Shown here in pieces: positions 59,896 through 64,000 of a DNA stretch of 64,000 nt. A program made the position numbers and the translations under genes. The stretch's first letter is position 1. Each line of letters begins with the position of its first letter. The notes beneath the pieces are model-generated. The model worked only from the letters and a program-made list of their open reading frames with translations. It was not told the DNA's origin and ran no database searches. Origin of the DNA: an uncultured Pedobacter sp. (GTDB lineage: Bacteria; Bacteroidota; Bacteroidia; Sphingobacteriales; Sphingobacteriaceae); the NCBI RefSeq assembly GCF_946480185.1, contig NZ_CAMLIG010000008.1, positions 62,001 to 126,000 on the forward strand. The letters run 5' to 3'.

Positions 59896-62800
59896 ATGGT
59901 ATTACGTATCAAGTTTAATTTTAGTCTGATTTTATTTCTTTGTGTGCTACAAAGTAATGGGCAAAATTTGGTCAATATCAAACATTATTCTACCGTAGAT
60001 GGGCTTTCTGATAATAAAATCACCACTGTTATCAAAGATAGAGACGGGTTTATGTGGTTCGGCTCTTGGGCAGGCATAAGCCGATTTGATGGGCATAATT
60101 TTGTGAATTTCAAATCTTACCCCGGAGATAACTCTAGCTTAAAAAGTAACCGGGTTGATGTAATTGTGGAAGACAAGGAAACCGGATTTTTATGGGTAAA
60201 AGCCTACGATAATCAGGTTTACAGATTTGATAAAAGAACGGGCTTATTTACCTCACTACCCAATCTGTTAAATGATGAATCACTAAAAGAAGTGGCTTTT
60301 ACCAGAATTTTTTCTGTAAGCAATCACCAAGTCTGGTTATTATCATCAGATAATGGGCTCTTTTTAATACAAGATGCTTCGAGCAACCACCCGAATTACA
60401 AAAAATTTGATATTAAGGAAGCTCCAAACCATAGGATTCCGTCAAGAAAAATATCTTTCTTTTATACTGATAAATCCCAAAACATTTGGTTGGCAACTTC
60501 CAAAGGTGTTTGTATATTAAAGAAAGTAGGTAATCGTAATTATAAGGTAAGTAGCGTTAAAAACGTAATAGGGCAAACGATAGGGCAGATGGACGATGGT
60601 AAAGATATGATTTGGTACACCAGCGGGTCCAAGCTTTTTTCTGTCACATACAACCAAAATTCATCCAATTGTTATCAATTAACAGAGGGAATAATAACCT
60701 CAATAAAATCTTCCAAAAACGGTGATAGAGTTTTTTGCACTACAGATAAAGGTGAGCTAATAGTAGTTACAGAGCGTGGCGAAGTAAAATTATTGGCCAA
60801 AACTAATGACCAATCTCCATTATATTCGATTTTTGAAGATACAGATGAAAATTTATGGATAGAATCTGAAGGGTACGGCGCAGTTTTATTTGATCAAAAA
60901 AGCAAACAGTTATTAACGTTATTTCCAAAAGATAAATATCCGTTTAGAACCGGGAATTCCATTAATTACTCAATTTACGAAGACGTAAACAAAGTGGTAT
61001 GGATTGCCTTCAGCCATTTTGGATTAGGTTTTTATGATAAGAAAGATCAAAAGATTCAGAAAATATCATCTGCTGATGAGCTTAGTGGTAAAAAGTTAAG
61101 CGATGTTATTTTTCATACTTACTATTTTTCGCCTGGTTTGACATGGATAACCGGAGATAAGGGAGGCTTCGACAAGGTTGTGTTTAAACCTTACGATTTT
61201 TTGCAAACCGTAGTCAAGCCTAAATCCAATATCATGATAGATAATGAGGTGCGTGGTATTTTCTCTGATCAGCAAAATAGGTTGTGGGTAGGTACTAAAG
61301 GCGAAGATGTGATGGTGTTTAAGAACGGTAAGCGATTACCTAATCTGTTTAATACACCTATAGCTTTTAAATCGGGGGTTTATTCCATTTTTAAAGATAA
61401 AAATGGCGCCATGTGGTTTGGCACTAAAAGTAATGGATTGTTTAAAGCCCTACCTACTGATGTGAACCAGCAGCAATACAGGCTTAGCAATCAATATTTT
61501 GAGGATAAAATTATTAAAAACGGCGACAATGCCATCTATTCCATCATACAAGACAGTAAAGGCCGGCTATGGGTTGGTTCTTATGGAGGCGGACTTATTT
61601 TGTTTCAAAACAAAGGAACCGAGACAAATATATTAACACTGGAGAACTCATTTAAAAATTACCCTAAAGGCAATTACAAGCGTATAAGAAATTTAAAGGA
61701 GGATGCACAGGGTAAAATATGGATTGCCACTACTGATGGATTATTGATTTTTGATCCTAATTCTGCATCACCAAATCATGTAAAGTTTAAAGTTTATAGA
61801 AAACAGCCTGGCAATATCCACAGTTTGGGCGGTAACGATGTACAGTTTATTTATAAAGACACACAAGACCAAATGTGGGTACTTACCTCTTCCGGAGGAT
61901 TAAATTTGGCAATGGGAAAAAATCCGCTTGATACCTTATGTTTCCAAAATTTCTCTACTAAAACCGGATTGCCCAGCGATTTTTTATTAAGCTGTACAGA
62001 AGACAATCATAAGAACCTGTGGATTGCTACCCAAAATGGGATTTCAAAATTCTCTATAGCCAGTAAAAAGTTTCAAAATTTTAATTACTACGATGGGCTT
62101 CCGGCCGAAGCTACTTTTTCTGAAAGTTCGGGGGTAAGAATGCCTGATGGGAATATCATATTTGGCAATACTCAAGGTTTCCTAACGTTCAATCCATCAA
62201 AAATTCATGCTATAAAGACATCGGCAAACATGGTGTTTACTAAAGTTGAGGTAAATGGAAAGGATGTTAGAGAAATAGATTCAGCTTTCTTTAAAAAAGA
62301 CATTAGCTATTTAAACAAACTTGATTTAGCATATAACCAAAATATTATTACCATAGAGTTTGCCGTTCTTGACTTTAATTCGAGCGATAAACAAAACTAC
62401 GATTATCGGATTTTAGGCTTTGATAATGTGTGGCGGAGTAACGACGGGCAAAGTAAAATAACCTATACCAATTTGCCACCGGGCAAATATACATTTCAGG
62501 TAAAAAGCGCAAATGATGAGCTGTTTAGTCCAATTCCCTTTCGGTCGTTAAAAATAATTATAAATCCACCGTTTTGGAAAACCTGGTGGGCTTATACGTT
62601 GTATGTTATTTTTACCATTGTTGTGCTTATCTTAATTCAGCGTACAATTTATACCATGCTTAAACTTCGCCACGGTATTGCGCTGGAGAAAAAAATGGTA
62701 GATTTAAAATTGGATTTTTTTACTCAAATATCGCATGAGCTGCGCACCCCATTAACTTTAATTGTTAATCCAATTGCTGAGGTTTTGCAAAACGAGAACT

Positions 62801-64000
62801 TATCTGGAAAGGGCAAAAAATACGTGAAATTAGTCCTGAAAAATGCTGAACGGATGAGTCGTTTGGTAAACCAGATATTGGATTTAAGAAAAGTACAAAG
62901 CGGTAAAGCAACGCTTAAGCTACAGGACATTGAGATTGTATCGTTCCTTAAAAATTTGATCAGTTATTTTGAAGAAACAATTGACAAAAGAAACCTGAAT
63001 GTACAATTTGTTGCTACGAATGACGTAATACATGCACACTGGGATACAGAAAAAATCGAAATTGTGTTGTATAATATTTTAGCAAATGCAATTAAGTTTT
63101 CGCCAGACGGTGGAACCATCGGGATAAATATTGATGAGTGCGGAGGTGATAACTTGTGCAAAATAGAAATTGTTGACCAAGGCCCTGGCGTTTTGGAGGA
63201 AGAACTGGACAAGATTTTTAATATCTATTATGAAGGAGAACATAAAGCCATGGTTAAAAGCTCAGGGATTGGTTTAGCGCTTGCAAAGGAGTTGGTTGTT
63301 TTGCATAAAGGGAGTATTTTAGCTGAAAACAATCCCGCCGGTGGTTTAAAAATTACTGTGGAGTTGGAGCGATTTTTAGAAATCCCAACTTTAGAAAATA
63401 TAATAGTGTTTAAACCTTCATATCCAGACCTGGAAAATATTGATACCAAAGTTGCGTTGTCTGTTGAAATTGAACAAACAGCCGAAACCAACAATTTGTT
63501 AACGGTTTTAATTGTAGAAGACAACCATGAGTTGAGAACTTTTTTAGCCGATAAATTTAGTGATAATTATAAAGTAGAAACAGCAGAAAATGGAGAAAAA
63601 GGTCTTCAAAAAGCATTAGAGTGTTATCCAGATCTAATTTTGTCTGATGTGATGATGCCCAAAATGGATGGCATGGAAATGCTGACCAAGCTGAAAACTA
63701 ATTCCTTAACCAGCCACATCCCCGTAATATTACTAACCGCTAAAAACTCAACCGAGAGCCATATTATGGGCTTAAAATTCGGCGCCGATTATTACTTGCC
63801 AAAGCCTTTTGACATGAAATTGCTGAGCGTTGCAATGAACAGCATTTTGACACAAAGGAAGAGGTTTTTCAAGTCGATGGTAAATGCCGAGGAATTTCCG
63901 AACGATGAAGCTGTTGTTGATAGTACACTAATTACCAAAGAGGATAAAGAGTTTCTGGAGAAAACCATTAGTGTGGTAAAAGAACGTTTAGAGGATAAAG
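59896..64000 (+). CDS. Hybrid two-component sensor (HTCS), 3' truncated
   Basis: The frame stays open from the ATG at 59896 to the right edge (1368 residues visible). A signal-like N-terminus is followed by Reg_prop repeats forming two propellers (MWFGSWAGISRFDG, IWLATSKGVCIL, LWVGTKGEDVM, MWFGTKSNGLF, LWVGSYGGGLI, IWIATTDGLL, LWIATQNGISKF). Then come a Y_Y_Y domain (GFDNVWRSNDGQSK), a helix near residue 900, HisKA (H947 in QISHELRTPLTL), HATPase (NAIKFSPDGG, GIGLALAKEL) and a receiver with D1251 in LSDVMMPKMDG. An AraC-type DNA-binding domain is expected beyond the edge. Such proteins sense oligosaccharides and switch on their utilisation genes. Confidence 0.95.
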   Translation, partial: MVLRIKFNFSLILFLCVLQSNGQNLVNIKHYSTVDGLSDNKITTVIKDRDGFMWFGSWAGISRFDGHNFVNFKSYPGDNSSLKSNRVDVIVEDKETGFLWVKAYDNQVYRFDKRTGLFTSLPNLLNDESLKEVAFTRIFSVSNHQVWLLSSDNGLFLIQDASSNHPNYKKFDIKEAPNHRIPSRKISFFYTDKSQNIWLATSKGVCILKKVGNRNYKVSSVKNVIGQTIGQMDDGKDMIWYTSGSKLFSVTYNQNSSNCYQLTEGIITSIKSSKNGDRVFCTTDKGELIVVTERGEVKLLAKTNDQSPLYSIFEDTDENLWIESEGYGAVLFDQKSKQLLTLFPKDKYPFRTGNSINYSIYEDVNKVVWIAFSHFGLGFYDKKDQKIQKISSADELSGKKLSDVIFHTYYFSPGLTWITGDKGGFDKVVFKPYDFLQTVVKPKSNIMIDNEVRGIFSDQQNRLWVGTKGEDVMVFKNGKRLPNLFNTPIAFKSGVYSIFKDKNGAMWFGTKSNGLFKALPTDVNQQQYRLSNQYFEDKIIKNGDNAIYSIIQDSKGRLWVGSYGGGLILFQNKGTETNILTLENSFKNYPKGNYKRIRNLKEDAQGKIWIATTDGLLIFDPNSASPNHVKFKVYRKQPGNIHSLGGNDVQFIYKDTQDQMWVLTSSGGLNLAMGKNPLDTLCFQNFSTKTGLPSDFLLSCTEDNHKNLWIATQNGISKFSIASKKFQNFNYYDGLPAEATFSESSGVRMPDGNIIFGNTQGFLTFNPSKIHAIKTSANMVFTKVEVNGKDVREIDSAFFKKDISYLNKLDLAYNQNIITIEFAVLDFNSSDKQNYDYRILGFDNVWRSNDGQSKITYTNLPPGKYTFQVKSANDELFSPIPFRSLKIIINPPFWKTWWAYTLYVIFTIVVLILIQRTIYTMLKLRHGIALEKKMVDLKLDFFTQISHELRTPLTLIVNPIAEVLQNENLSGKGKKYVKLVLKNAERMSRLVNQILDLRKVQSGKATLKLQDIEIVSFLKNLISYFEETIDKRNLNVQFVATNDVIHAHWDTEKIEIVLYNILANAIKFSPDGGTIGINIDECGGDNLCKIEIVDQGPGVLEEELDKIFNIYYEGEHKAMVKSSGIGLALAKELVVLHKGSILAENNPAGGLKITVELERFLEIPTLENIIVFKPSYPDLENIDTKVALSVEIEQTAETNNLLTVLIVEDNHELRTFLADKFSDNYKVETAENGEKGLQKALECYPDLILSDVMMPKMDGMEMLTKLKTNSLTSHIPVILLTAKNSTESHIMGLKFGADYYLPKPFDMKLLSVAMNSILTQRKRFFKSMVNAEEFPNDEAVVDSTLITKEDKEFLEKTISVVKERLEDK

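Noticed and set aside
59787..59981. 64-codon minus-strand frame at the start of the hybrid sensor gene
   Set aside because: It is antisense to the signal peptide region of the long plus-strand sensor gene and has no protein-like features.
62724..63524. Three minus-strand open frames within the hybrid sensor
   Set aside because: They are shadows of the kinase and receiver coding sequence on the opposite strand.

Overview
The window is an AT-rich, gene-dense piece of a Bacteroidota chromosome, most likely a Sphingobacteriaceae/Pedobacter-type organism. Supporting signs are an Alternative Complex III gene cluster feeding an aa3-type oxidase, a fused HemC-HemD, Bacteroidota-type -7 boxes (TAnnTTTG) before several genes, near absence of Shine-Dalgarno sequences, a hybrid two-component sensor beside carbohydrate-active genes, and DUF3570/DUF4266 and ORF6N genes. 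I saw no rRNA, tRNA, CRISPR array, insertion sequence or prophage.

Layout. (1) 1-11254: ActA (cut by the left edge) to ActF, then cytochrome c oxidase subunits II and I, closed by a strong hairpin terminator. (2) 11328-17578: heme A and heme O synthases, two subunit III proteins, subunit IV, a SCO-like protein that has lost all copper ligands, a DUF420 membrane protein, a small CxxC membrane protein, DUF983 and DUF2461. Together these form a quinol to cytochrome c to oxygen respiratory chain with its assembly factors. (3) 17622-28071: an OmpA-family lipoprotein, then heme biosynthesis genes hemA, hemCD, hemB, hemL, hemE and hemJ, with a histidine kinase/response regulator pair and a TPR-like membrane protein between hemL and hemE. 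hemA and hemCD both appear to use TTG starts. (4) 28195-34010: purL, then a minus-strand operon pheS, degenerate Rieske-like lipoprotein, tetR. (5) 34158-45099: a HEPN/MNT toxin-antitoxin pair, a GH63-like glucosidase, an SDR/PspC/LiaF-like/RDD envelope operon, an MlaE/MlaF-type ABC pair, an RlmI-like methyltransferase, an unknown lipoprotein and aat. (6) 45465-48738: a compact cassette of Rieske lipoprotein, thioredoxin, ApbE, DUF4266 and DUF3570. I consider this the best candidate for an uncharacterised system. (7) 48833-53807: murQ, an unknown protein, a C-terminal processing protease, a small lipoprotein and der. (8) 53929-56178: an accessory patch with a dispersed repeat, a DUF2442/DUF4160 pair, an ORF6N regulator with an operator-like palindrome that recurs inside its own coding sequence, and a putative PD-(D/E)XK nuclease. 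(9) 56332-64000: GH43, CE12 rhamnogalacturonan acetylesterase-like and alpha/beta esterase genes, then a hybrid two-component sensor cut by the right edge. This looks like the start of a plant polysaccharide utilisation locus.

Intergenic DNA carries several families of dispersed or low-complexity repeats: CGTCATGTCGA-type half elements, a GGGCGTTCC...TAACGCA element of about 115 bp in two copies, GGTTAG/CTAACC-type arms and CATTCAAAATT-type runs. They often end just before start codons.
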